A DNA stretch of 13,312 nt from CAZWVR01 sp964637235. Lineage in GTDB: Bacteria > Bacteroidota > Bacteroidia > Bacteroidales > S143-33. Numbering within the stretch: the first letter of the stretch is position 1; each line of letters opens with the position of its first letter. Under the pieces are notes generated by a model. That model worked only from the letters and a program-made list of their open reading frames with translations. It did no database searches and had not been told where the DNA came from. This document shows, piece by piece, positions 1 to 6,064 of this stretch. The stretch is taken from contig CAZWVR010000072.1 in NCBI GenBank assembly GCA_964637235.1, positions 1-13,312 on the forward strand. The letters run 5' to 3'. The position numbers were made by a program, and so were the translations under genes.

Positions 1-128
1 CCCCTAAAAGTTATATCTTTATTAACGGCACATTGGAAGCTTTATATTGCCTTTTATATAAGGAAGGGAAAATACATAAAACCGGACGAGGTTTAGTTGA
101 TAAATTTAAATACAAAGAAAAATGTTAA
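1..128 (+). CDS. nusB: Transcription antitermination protein NusB, C-terminal fragment
   Basis: The window opens inside this gene. Reading from base 3 gives 41 residues and a TAA stop at 126-128. The peptide contains IFINGTLEAL and then EGKIHKTGRGLVDKF, which I recognise as the usual C-terminal end of Bacteroidota NusB (an 'IFINGILDKL ... GKIKKTGRGL' type sequence). NusB is a small all-helical RNA-binding protein that joins NusE (S10) on boxA RNA during rRNA transcription antitermination. The stop overlaps the start of the next gene by 7 bases, which suggests translational coupling. nusB next to a DUF1573 gene and yajC is an order I know from other Bacteroidota. The call rests on about 40 residues; the RNA-binding part lies outside the window. 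Confidence 0.75.
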   Translation, partial: PKSYIFINGTLEALYCLLYKEGKIHKTGRGLVDKFKYKEKC

Positions 129-556
129 AAAATAGCTTTTTTATACTAACTTTATCCCTTTTATTTGTAATGTATTCTTGTAGTAAGGGACCTAAAAATA
201 AAATAAAAATAACCGATACTACACAAGTGAAGTTTGATACTTATGTGTATAATTTTGATACTATAAATCAAGGAGATAAGATAGTATATATTTTTACTTT
301 CACAAATATTGGCAAAGCTCCTTATATAGTTAAAAATACAGGTACTTCTTGTGGTTGTACAGTAGCTTATGCGCCCAAAGAGCCTATAAAACCGGGAGAG
401 AAAAGCTATATAAAAGTAGAATTTAATTCTACGGGGAAAATTGGTGAACAATATAAAACTATATTTATTGAAGGTAATAGTAAACCTTCCCGTATAGAAT
501 TAGTATTAAAGGGCTTTGTACGACCTCCAAAAATTGAAAATACAAACACAAAATAA
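122..556 (+). CDS. DUF1573 lipoprotein
   Basis: This 144-residue protein starts with a lipoprotein-type signal: positive K3, a hydrophobic stretch to about residue 18, then a lipobox-like MYSC with the candidate lipidated Cys at 20. The mature part is one DUF1573 domain, an Ig-like beta fold, carrying the family signature NTGTSCGCTV (72-81), an F-x-F-TNIGKAP strand before it and PGEKSYIKVEF after it. DUF1573 proteins are exported and very common in Bacteroidota; their role is not established. The start is set by the signal peptide and by a 7-base overlap with nusB. Seven bases separate it from yajC, so the three genes look co-transcribed. The family call is firm. Lipidation is likely, although Tyr at -2 is not ideal. 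Confidence 0.88.
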   Translation: MLKNSFFILTLSLLFVMYSCSKGPKNKIKITDTTQVKFDTYVYNFDTINQGDKIVYIFTFTNIGKAPYIVKNTGTSCGCTVAYAPKEPIKPGEKSYIKVEFNSTGKIGEQYKTIFIEGNSKPSRIELVLKGFVRPPKIENTNTK

Positions 557-563
557 TTAAATT

Positions 564-875
564 ATGGAATTAGGATTTATTTTATTACAAGCAAAACCAC
601 AAAGCGGCGGTTGGTCTTTTTTAATTTTAATGTTATTAATATTCGTTGTAATGTATATTTTTATGGTTATACCGGAAAAAAAACGCCGCAAAGAACTTCT
701 GAAGTTTAGAGAAAGCCTTAAACCTGGTGATCCTGTAGTGACTGTCGGAGGAATATATGGCAAAATAGTAAAAGTCACTGATAAGACTGTGCTATTAGAA
801 GTGGATAATAATGTGAAAATTAAAGTTGATAAAAATAGTATTTTACGAGAACCTTCCGAAGTAGCTCAAAGATAA
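564..875 (+). CDS. yajC: Preprotein translocase accessory subunit YajC
   Basis: A 103-residue single-pass inner-membrane protein that associates with SecDF and supports Sec-dependent export. A short N-terminal periplasmic segment is followed by one membrane helix (about 17-36), a basic stop-transfer segment EKKRRKE (38-44), and the diagnostic cytoplasmic motif FRESLKPGDPVVTVGGIYGKI (about 48-68) with the VLLEV and VKIKVDKNSI strands after it. Length fits the family (about 85-120). The common 'RPQ' before the basic patch reads IPE here, a mild divergence. It is the last gene of the nusB/DUF1573/yajC unit: a strong terminator follows 8 bases after the stop. In other Bacteroidota the unit often runs on to a YbbR-like gene and coaE; here it does not. 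Confidence 0.93.
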   Translation: MELGFILLQAKPQSGGWSFLILMLLIFVVMYIFMVIPEKKRRKELLKFRESLKPGDPVVTVGGIYGKIVKVTDKTVLLEVDNNVKIKVDKNSILREPSEVAQR

Positions 876-883
876 AACTTTAC

Positions 884-912
884 AAGGCTGGTGTTCTATC
901 CAGCCTTTTTTT
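884..912 (+). terminator. Intrinsic terminator after yajC
   Basis: AAGGCTGG (884-891), an 8-base loop, and CCAGCCTT (900-907) form a perfect 8-bp stem that runs straight into a T tract (906-912). It ends the yajC unit on the + strand. No T tract exists on the other strand, so it should not terminate the convergent MFS gene. Confidence 0.85.
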
Positions 913-931
913 ATTTATAAAAATCAAAAAC

Positions 932-2131
932 TTAATTTGCGTAAAATTGACCAACTTCGCTTTTTTGTCCAATGAGTAGATAATAACTAAAAATAAAAGT
1001 TCCTATAAGGGAAATACCTCCTGAAACATAGAAAATATATTTTAATCCAAAGTAATCCATTACAAGTCCGGATATTATAGGAGCGATTATCATTCCTATA
1101 CTCATAGCCGTATTAAATAACCCCATTGATGAACCCATACCATAACGTCTACCTATACGAACATTAATAGCTGTTGCTGCCGGCATAGATATTGCTCCGC
1201 CAAGTCCCATTACTAATGCTAATAGTAAAAAGCTCCAAAAGTTTTTTACTAAGGATATTAGAATTAATGCTAAACTACCAATAATAGAGCCAATAATAAC
1301 CATATAAAATTTATTCCATTTATCTGCCAAATATCCAAAGATTCCTTGTAGTAGAGCCATTAAAAAAATATTGGTAGTAAGAATTAAACCTATTTTTGAA
1401 GGTGAAATATTAAGATATGCAGCCAATACCGGGAAGAAAGACAATACTCCCCCTCTTCCCATAGCATTTATAAATCTGTATATTAAAAGTCCTTTAAAAA
1501 TATTAGTAGAAAAAATTTTCTTGATGGACATTGTGTGTTTTTTACCATGATTTTCTCTTTCAATGTTGATATTTACATCGGGTAGAAAAATCAATGTAAG
1601 TAAAAATGCGAACGCCGTTAAAGCTGTCATTGTATGGAAAACTGCATTAAATCCTAATTTGTCATGAATAAGCCCGCCTAAGAGAGGCCCACTACCCATA
1701 CCTAAAAAAAAGGCAATATTGAATATTCCCATACGTTTGCCTTCATGCCCTTTACGTGAGGACTCTCCAATGTATGCCATAACTATGGGAATTACCATAG
1801 CCGAAGCAAAACCATGCAGAAAACGAATTGCTGATAATGCCCAAACATTTGAAGCTTGGATATATAATAAAGATATTACGCTATAACAAAATAATCCTAC
1901 GACAATAAATTTTTTTCTGCCTTTTCTATCTGAAATTCTGCCTATTATGGGCATAAAAATCGCGCGTGATAGTGAAAAACCTGAAAATATTACTCCAAGC
2001 CATATACCTGTTGCCCCTAAATTTTTAGCATATATTGGCATCAGAGGTCCAATTATTCCAAGACCGAGCATTGCAGCGAATATCGCTATAAATAAAATTA
2101 TAAAAATTCTACGTGCCGCTTGTTGTTTCAT
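932..2131 (-). CDS. MFS transporter, drug:H+ antiporter type (DHA1-like)
   Basis: A 399-residue, very hydrophobic protein of the length and layout of a 12-helix major facilitator. Motif A, GRISDRKGRKK (64-74), lies in the loop after helix 2. The antiporter motif C appears as GMGSGPLLGG (144-153) in helix 5, which points to proton-coupled export, probably of drugs or small amphipathic metabolites. The two six-helix halves are joined by a polar loop at about 186-206. A weaker motif-A echo, GYLADKWNK (266-274), opens the second half. It is transcribed alone, convergent with yajC and divergent from the ribosome hibernation gene, with a TATATTTG box just upstream. Substrate cannot be told from the sequence. 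The start ATG is followed by a basic N-terminus (KQQAARR) as expected for a cytoplasmic N-terminus. Confidence 0.88.
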   Translation of the reverse strand: MKQQAARRIFIILFIAIFAAMLGLGIIGPLMPIYAKNLGATGIWLGVIFSGFSLSRAIFMPIIGRISDRKGRKKFIVVGLFCYSVISLLYIQASNVWALSAIRFLHGFASAMVIPIVMAYIGESSRKGHEGKRMGIFNIAFFLGMGSGPLLGGLIHDKLGFNAVFHTMTALTAFAFLLTLIFLPDVNINIERENHGKKHTMSIKKIFSTNIFKGLLIYRFINAMGRGGVLSFFPVLAAYLNISPSKIGLILTTNIFLMALLQGIFGYLADKWNKFYMVIIGSIIGSLALILISLVKNFWSFLLLALVMGLGGAISMPAATAINVRIGRRYGMGSSMGLFNTAMSIGMIIAPIISGLVMDYFGLKYIFYVSGGISLIGTFIFSYYLLIGQKSEVGQFYAN

Positions 2132-2150
2132 TTTGCTATTTAAAACCTCC

Positions 2151-2158
2151 CAAATATA
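2151..2158 (-). promoter_or_regulatory. Candidate -7 box of the MFS gene
   Basis: Read on the minus strand this is TATATTTG, a match to the Bacteroidota -7 consensus TAnnTTTG, 19 bases upstream of the MFS start codon. No TTG lies 17-23 bases further upstream, so the -33 half is missing or degenerate. Confidence 0.4.
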
Positions 2159-2210
2159 CTCTTTTTTTCTACAAAAATTTAAAACAGTCTTTTATATAAA
2201 AATCTCTTTT

Positions 2211-2243
2211 TTGAAACATAATCGCATTATTTACGTTCTTTTG
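2211..2243 (+). promoter_or_regulatory. Possible promoter of the ribosome hibernation gene
   Basis: TTG at 2211-2213, a 22-base spacer, then TTCTTTTG (2236-2243), one mismatch from TAnnTTTG. It sits 24 bases before the ATG at 2268. The imperfect -7 box makes this tentative. Confidence 0.3.
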
Positions 2244-2267
2244 TTAGTTAAATTAAAAATTAAAAAA

Positions 2268-2897
2268 ATGATAGAGTTAACTGTAAAAAATTTAGAAGCT
2301 ATTCAGGAACCTTTAAAATCGTACGTGCAAAATTATATAAATCAACGTGTTGAGGCTTTAAAACGTCTATTTAAACGTTATCCACAAAAGGTTCCTTTTG
2401 AAATTATAATTAACAAAAAACAAAAAGGCTGGAAGGTCGATTGTTATATTTATATGCAAAGTGAAACTTTATATTTTGAACAAAGCGGGAAAGATTTGAA
2501 AAATGTGCTGTCGGAAATTTTTAAGAAAGCAAAAAATCAGATAAAAAAACAAAAGTCTTTGGAGAGAAAAGATTATCTCTACAAACGAGAACGGTATCGC
2601 AAAAAGAAACTATCTCAGGCTGCTTTTGAGAAATTGATAGAATATCGTAAATCTAATAGTAGAGAGGCGTTTGATAAAGAGCTTGCTGACGTTTATGAAG
2701 ATTTGCGTCAAGATCTTTACGATGGATATATTGAAAAAGGACTTTCAGAAAAAGAAGCACAAGAAATAGCTCAAAAACTTATGGAGAAAATTAAAAATGA
2801 AGTGTACGAAACTTTTGATTCACAGAAAGACGAAAGGGAGGAATTTTTAGAGTCCATCAGTGATATATCAGAATATTATCGTAAAGAGCAAAATTAA
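2268..2897 (+). CDS. HPF/RaiA-like ribosome-associated protein with helical C-terminal extension
   Basis: A 209-residue protein. Residues 1-97 fit the S30AE (HPF/RaiA/YfiA) fold: an N-terminal strand (IELTVKN), a helix with SYVQNYINQRVEALKRLF, strands FEIIINKK and KVDCYIYMQS, then LYFEQSGKDLKNVLSEIFKKA and QIKKQK, the segment where the family normally has 'D..AAID....KL..QL.K.K'. Such proteins bind the 30S decoding region and silence ribosomes in stationary phase. Residues 98-209 are instead a strongly charged, helix-rich tail (Lys/Arg first, then Glu/Asp-rich, with EKGLSEKEAQEIAQKL). This is not the beta-type dimerisation domain of long HPF. The start was placed at 2268 because upstream codons in the same frame lie antisense to the MFS gene and give a non-protein-like sequence. 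The family call is from weak but consistent similarity. Confidence 0.65.
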   Translation: MIELTVKNLEAIQEPLKSYVQNYINQRVEALKRLFKRYPQKVPFEIIINKKQKGWKVDCYIYMQSETLYFEQSGKDLKNVLSEIFKKAKNQIKKQKSLERKDYLYKRERYRKKKLSQAAFEKLIEYRKSNSREAFDKELADVYEDLRQDLYDGYIEKGLSEKEAQEIAQKLMEKIKNEVYETFDSQKDEREEFLESISDISEYYRKEQN

Positions 2898-2985
2898 AAT
2901 ATTTACTTTTCTGAGTATATTTTAAAAGATGAACAAAAAGACTTTTTGACTTAATAATGTGAATGCTAACTATAATTTAAAAAAA

Positions 2986-3017
2986 CAAAAAAAGGGGAGT
3001 GCATTTAGCACAGCCCC
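2986..3017 (-). terminator. Terminator after the thioredoxin gene
   Basis: On the minus strand GGGG (3017-3014) and GTGC (3011-3008) pair with GCAC (3002-2999) and CCCC (2997-2994), with a small internal loop, and are followed by seven T (2993-2987). It lies about 84 bases after the thioredoxin stop. The same hairpin could slow + strand transcripts from the hibernation gene, but there the T run comes only about 15 bases later. Confidence 0.7.
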
Positions 3018-3064
3018 CTTGCAAGAATTTAGTTTTTTTACTACTCTAATGCTGGCAACTCTAA

Positions 3065-3087
3065 ACCTTACAGCACAAGGTCTTTTT
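3065..3087 (+). terminator. Weak candidate terminator for the hibernation gene
   Basis: ACCTT (3065-3069), a 7-base loop and AAGGT (3077-3081) are followed by C and five T (3083-3087). The stem has only 5 bp and lies 168 bases after the stop codon at 2897, so this is speculative. A competing pairing of TGCTG (3050-3054) with CAGCA (3071-3075) would disrupt it. Confidence 0.25.
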
Positions 3088-3100
3088 AAGAATTTAGATT

Positions 3101-3481
3101 TTAATTAGTTTTTACTGGTTCTTCAATTTTGAGAACTTCGGCGATAGCCTGCTTTAAAACATCTTTTGGTAATGCACCTACTGCTATCTGTGGCTGATCG
3201 TCAACAGGAATAAATAGCAATGTCGGAATATTTCTTATACCGAACATTGCAGCCAGCCTTTGTTCTCTATCTGTGTCAATTTTATATATTTGTATCTTAT
3301 CGCCATATTCTTGTTGTATTTCTTCCAGAATAGGTGCAACGATTTTACAAGGTTGACACCAGTCTGCATAAAAGTCAATTATAGCAGGTACATCGCCTTC
3401 GTATTTCCAATCTTGATGTTTCTCAAAATTAAATACTTTTTGTTTAAAAGTTTCTTCGTTTAAGAATTCAATTTGTCTCAT
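3101..3481 (-). CDS. Thioredoxin
   Basis: A 126-residue thioredoxin-fold protein with no signal peptide, so probably cytoplasmic. The active site is WCQPC (41-45), inside FYADWCQPCKIVAPILEEI; the cis-proline is in RNIPTLLF (Pro 86). YKIDTDREQRLAAMFGI (66-82) is the usual strand-helix between them. It should reduce protein disulfides using electrons from thioredoxin reductase. The N-terminus is about 20 residues longer than E. coli TrxA before the first core strand, and the variable active-site residue is Gln rather than the usual Gly of WCGPC. It is a single-gene unit: a good promoter lies upstream and a hairpin terminator downstream. The family is certain; which thioredoxin paralogue it is cannot be decided here. 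Confidence 0.92.
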   Translation of the reverse strand: MRQIEFLNEETFKQKVFNFEKHQDWKYEGDVPAIIDFYADWCQPCKIVAPILEEIQQEYGDKIQIYKIDTDREQRLAAMFGIRNIPTLLFIPVDDQPQIAVGALPKDVLKQAIAEVLKIEEPVKTN

Positions 3482-3521
3482 TTTTTTATATTTTTTTTAG
3501 TTAATATTCAATTTGGCTCTG

Positions 3522-3552
3522 CAAAGATAAACAATAAAAATGCCATTAGCAA
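3522..3552 (-). promoter_or_regulatory. Promoter of the thioredoxin gene
   Basis: Read on the minus strand: TTG (3552-3550), a 20-base spacer, and TATCTTTG (3529-3522), an exact match to the Bacteroidota -33/-7 pattern TTG-N17-23-TAnnTTTG. Transcription should begin near 3514-3516, giving a leader of roughly 35 bases before the ATG at 3481. Confidence 0.65.
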
Positions 3553-3654
3553 GTTTATGACATTTTTTCATATTTTTTGACTTTTTATTAACAAATAATT
3601 TACTCTAAATATTTTCAAGAAAAATCTCATTGAAATAGCAAAAATAAAAGTTTT

Positions 3655-3687
3655 TTGCTAAAAAAAAGATAGTTTTTAATAGTTTTG
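3655..3687 (+). promoter_or_regulatory. Promoter of the 3702 lipoprotein gene
   Basis: TTG (3655-3657), a 22-base spacer, and TAGTTTTG (3680-3687) match TTG-N17-23-TAnnTTTG. The start codon is only 14 bases after the -7 box, so the transcript would have an extremely short leader (about 7-9 bases), which fits a lineage that does not rely on Shine-Dalgarno pairing. Confidence 0.55.
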
Positions 3688-3701
3688 CATAAAAAAAGAA
3701 A

Positions 3702-4244
3702 ATGAAAACATTAAGAATTTTTTCGGGATTGTTAATTGTTTTATCGGTAGTTTTTCTTAACTCTTGCCGTAAAGATCAACCTTACCTTACATGTAAAATC
3801 AATGGTAAGGAATTTACTTCTCTATTTAGGGTTTCTTATAGAGGAAATTTACCTGTTGTTGGTGAGTCATTTCTGATTACCGCCACAGATGGAGCCGTTG
3901 TCACTGAAGGGCAATATTTAACTATGTTAATACGTGGGGTGCAAGAGAAAGATTACAATTTAGATGTAGAACTAACAAATGGTGTATATCAAGCAGCTGC
4001 GGTATATAAACCAAAGGGAAAAAATGATACAACCAGCACTTATAAATATTATGGTGTATCAGGACATATTACTCTTACCAAAGTTGATGAAAAACATAAG
4101 AAAATCTCTGGTACATTTGAATTTACTCTGAAAAATAAACTTGGCGATGTGGTAAAAATTACAGAAGGAAAATTTGAGAATCTTTCATATATACAGGGTG
4201 TGTTCTCTACCGAGGAATTTAATGAAGATGAAAATCAACAATAA
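3702..4244 (+). CDS. Secreted lipoprotein of unknown function (Bacteroidota-type)
   Basis: A 180-residue protein with a typical lipoprotein signal (MKTLRIFSG, hydrophobic core, then FLNSC with Cys 22). The mature part is beta-rich and reads like the many small Bacteroidota lipoproteins that begin with a short 'CKINGKEF' strand and end with a 'G.I.LTK.D...K.ISGTFEFTLKN ... V.ITEGKFENL' block (about 121-161), similar to the DUF6252 type. I do not claim a specific family. After the basic +2/+3 residues (Arg, Lys) there is no acidic export signature. Role unknown; probably periplasmic face or outer membrane. It appears to be a single-gene unit with its own promoter and a strong terminator. The acidic tail (EEFNEDENQQ) is low-complexity. 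Confidence 0.75.
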   Translation: MKTLRIFSGLLIVLSVVFLNSCRKDQPYLTCKINGKEFTSLFRVSYRGNLPVVGESFLITATDGAVVTEGQYLTMLIRGVQEKDYNLDVELTNGVYQAAAVYKPKGKNDTTSTYKYYGVSGHITLTKVDEKHKKISGTFEFTLKNKLGDVVKITEGKFENLSYIQGVFSTEEFNEDENQQ

Positions 4245-4273
4245 ATTTTAAATGATTGATTTTGTATTCTCAT

Positions 4274-4312
4274 AAGGGATCTACGGGTTTTGTTTTTCCC
4301 GTGATCCCTTTT
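4274..4312 (+). terminator. Terminator between convergent genes
   Basis: AAGGGATC (4274-4281) and ACGGG (4283-4287) pair with CCCGT (4298-4302) and GATCCCTT (4303-4310), giving a 13-bp stem with one bulged T, followed by TT and a short T-rich tail. It serves the + strand lipoprotein gene. The converging gene at 4314 ends only 3 bases away; on that strand the hairpin lacks a T tract. Confidence 0.75.
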
Positions 4313-4313
4313 G

Positions 4314-4682
4314 TTATCTTTTCTTTCTTACTGGTATCAGATATAGCTTAATATATCGTTCTTTTTGGTTATTGTTTAAATTAGGAAATACTTTATAGTT
4401 GCCTGGCGGTAAAATAAATCCTATTGGATTAGGTACAAATTTGCCGTATTTGTTTTTTTCAAAAGCTTTGAAAATTGTATTTTTATTTTCTATCCAAAAA
4501 CTTGATGCATTCGTTTCATATCTAATAATTTTATAGCTTTCTGATAGATATACCCCATCAGATTTTAATTGTGCAGAGCCTTTTTCTGAATATTGTCTTC
4601 CTTGCAATATAACTTCCTGACTATAAGTAATTTGCCAGAATATGCCGATTAGGAAAATTACTAAAAATGTTATTTTTTTCAT
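4314..4682 (-). CDS. Small exported protein of unknown function
   Basis: A 122-residue protein with a clear signal peptide: MKKI, a hydrophobic core, and a probable cleavage after ITYS at 21 leaving Gln at the new N-terminus, as is common in Bacteroidota. The mature region of about 100 residues has alternating short strands, an NPIGFILPPGNYKVFPNL segment (about 85-102) and a basic end (PVRKKR). I do not recognise the family. 'LPPGNYKVFPN' looks like the closing strands of a small beta domain in which a Pro-Gly turn precedes an edge strand; this is only an impression. It is transcribed toward the 3702 lipoprotein gene and shares the terminator region with it. A TATTTTTG box lies 17 bases upstream. 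Coding status is well supported by the signal peptide and codon pattern. Confidence 0.65.
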   Translation of the reverse strand: MKKITFLVIFLIGIFWQITYSQEVILQGRQYSEKGSAQLKSDGVYLSESYKIIRYETNASSFWIENKNTIFKAFEKNKYGKFVPNPIGFILPPGNYKVFPNLNNNQKERYIKLYLIPVRKKR

Positions 4683-4698
4683 TAAAAATGATTTTTTA

Positions 4699-4706
4699 CA
4701 AAAATA
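4699..4706 (-). promoter_or_regulatory. Candidate -7 box of the 4314 gene
   Basis: Read on the minus strand this is TATTTTTG, matching TAnnTTTG, 16 bases before the start codon. No TTG is found at the expected -33 distance, and AT-rich DNA gives such matches by chance, so confidence is limited. Confidence 0.35.
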
Positions 4707-4841
4707 TAATATTTTTTGCGTAGAATATATTAAAATTCTAAATCAAAATACTTAAAATCAAAAGATTTTGCGTTTTTATCAAAGAGAATACCGACAATGG
4801 CGTAAAAATGTAGTATTCTAAAAGTCTTAAATAATAAACTG

Positions 4842-4849
4842 TAAATTTG
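4842..4849 (+). promoter_or_regulatory. Candidate -7 box upstream of the NadR-like kinase
   Basis: TAAATTTG matches TAnnTTTG, 42 bases before the ATG at 4892. A -33 TTG is not present at 17-23 bases upstream. If real, it would drive the four-gene run up to 9654. The rest of the 4683-4891 gap is AT-rich, with no other feature I can support. Confidence 0.4.
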
Positions 4850-4891
4850 TCACCATAAATAAAACATATTATTTTTAAATAAATTTTACCG

Positions 4892-5425
4892 ATGAAAATA
4901 GTTATTACAGGACCTGAATCAACAGGGAAAACAACTACTGCAAAATATCTTGCTCGTCGTTTTGATACAGTATGGCTCGAAGAGTTTGCCAGGACATATG
5001 TGGAGAATCTTAAACGCTCATATACATACGAAGATGTAGTGCTTATAGCACAGCGACAGATAGAAAGAGAAAAAATATTAGCTCGTAAATATAGTTTGTT
5101 TTTTGTAGATACAAGCTTAATTATTATTAAAGTTTGGTTTGAAAAGGTTTTTGGCAAATATCCTTATTGGCTTGATAATCAGATTGTTAAGCTTAAAGCA
5201 GATATGTATTTGCTAATGTATCCCGATATAGAATGGATTTATGACCCTGTACGAGAAAATCCCGGTAAAAAACGTTTTGAGCTTTTTTATGATTATAAAA
5301 GATATTTGGACAATATAAATGCTAATTATGCAATTATAAAAGGACAAGCAGAAAAACGATTGCAAAATTCATACTTTGCTGTTGAACATTTTTTAAGAAA
5401 TTATTATTTTAGCAAACAGAAGTAA
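4892..5425 (+). CDS. NadR-like nicotinamide riboside kinase domain protein (AAA_28 P-loop)
   Basis: A 177-residue soluble P-loop kinase. The Walker A loop is GPESTGKT (7-14). It is followed by WLEEFARTYVE (28-38), the 'EYAREY' signature of the kinase half of NadR. LIAQRQIEREK (51-61), FFVDTSLIII (70-79, Walker B-like Asp 73) and WIYDPVRENPGKKR (115-128), the Arg-rich lid, also fit. NadR kinases phosphorylate ribosylnicotinamide to NMN with ATP in NAD salvage; in Bacteroidota this domain often occurs alone, without the adenylyltransferase half, as here. The usual 'DTDL' reads DTSL. No pnuC transporter gene is visible nearby to confirm the substrate, so another nucleoside or small metabolite is possible. 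The next gene starts 11 bases after the stop, suggesting a shared transcript. Confidence 0.8.
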   Translation: MKIVITGPESTGKTTTAKYLARRFDTVWLEEFARTYVENLKRSYTYEDVVLIAQRQIEREKILARKYSLFFVDTSLIIIKVWFEKVFGKYPYWLDNQIVKLKADMYLLMYPDIEWIYDPVRENPGKKRFELFYDYKRYLDNINANYAIIKGQAEKRLQNSYFAVEHFLRNYYFSKQK

Positions 5426-5436
5426 AAAATAAGAAA

Positions 5437-6006
5437 ATGAAGCTTTTCTGTAGTGCTATAATGCTATTTTTTACAAGTTATATATTAGCCCAAAATAACG
5501 ATGTTGTGGATTATAGCGATTATACGCGTACTGTTTATTGGTTTGATATAGGGATACGATTTACTAAGGAGAAATCCACAGGACTTGAAACAATGGAATT
5601 AGTATATTTTGGGAAACGAATTAAGTACGGCAATGTTGAGCAATTTGATAAACATCTATGGCATAATCTTTCAATAGGTAAAGGTATTGCAATAGGTCCA
5701 TTTAATACTTATAAGGAAGCTGTTTTAGCTAATAAGTTATATAATTTAAAAAATCTTAAAAAAGATACTACTGTAAATTTAAAGGACGGTAAGACTTATT
5801 ATTGGTATTTGGTGAAAATAAGACGTTATAAACGGTTGCATTCTTTGGATTTTCAGCGTATGGCAGCACGTATAGCTTCTGGTGATTTGGAACGGTTTAT
5901 TACAAATATAAAAGTAGCTTTACCTAATTTTGAGCTGGCTATTGGTCCATTTACATCTCAGCCCGAAGCTGAAGAGTCTAAGCGGCTATATCGTTTAGAG
6001 GAATGA
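5437..6006 (+). CDS. Exported protein with two SPOR-like halves
   Basis: A 189-residue protein with a signal peptide (about 1-19, cleavage near LAQ). The mature protein seems to be an internal duplication. Half 1 (about 32-107) opens with VYWFDIGIRF and closes with IAIGPFNTYKEAVLANKLYNL. Half 2 (about 120-189) opens with YYWYLVKIRRYK and closes with LAIGPFTSQPEAEESKRLYRL. The 'xIGPFxxxxEAxxxxxxLY' block is how the second half of a SPOR domain reads; SPOR domains bind denuded glycan strands of peptidoglycan at septa. The halves are very divergent otherwise, so SPOR membership is a pattern judgement. The gene lies 11 bases after the kinase gene and 58 bases before the ankyrin gene. The stop follows the last helix directly. 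Periplasmic location is expected; no lipobox is present. Confidence 0.6.
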   Translation: MKLFCSAIMLFFTSYILAQNNDVVDYSDYTRTVYWFDIGIRFTKEKSTGLETMELVYFGKRIKYGNVEQFDKHLWHNLSIGKGIAIGPFNTYKEAVLANKLYNLKNLKKDTTVNLKDGKTYYWYLVKIRRYKRLHSLDFQRMAARIASGDLERFITNIKVALPNFELAIGPFTSQPEAEESKRLYRLEE

Positions 6007-6064
6007 TTCTATTGATTAACTTTTTTTTATATATTTTCGTCAGAAATTTTTAATACTTTTTGAT

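Noticed and set aside
1947..2267. Upstream in-frame extension of the ribosome hibernation gene, starting at 1947
   Set aside because: It lies antisense to the MFS gene's start and its own promoter region, and its translation does not resemble a protein domain. The S30AE-like domain begins exactly at the ATG at 2268.
2896..2923. Hairpin AAAATAT-TT-ACT / AGT-ATATTTT overlapping the stop of the hibernation gene
   Set aside because: Almost all pairs are A-T, there is a two-base bulge and no T tract follows. Such pairings are common by chance at this base composition.
3023..3097. 10-base direct repeat AAGAATTTAG at 3023-3032 and 3088-3097, considered as a small mobile element or array
   Set aside because: Only two short AT-rich copies with an unrelated sequence between them, and no sign of a duplicated unit or a third copy.
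4721..4740. Inverted repeat TAGAAT ... ATTCTA as a possible operator
   Set aside because: Only 6 bp, AT-rich, with no second copy near a promoter; no evidence of a regulator.
4738..5157. 139-residue minus-strand open frame over the kinase gene
   Set aside because: It is antisense to a clear P-loop kinase, has no recognisable motif, and its sequence mirrors the other strand's codon pattern.
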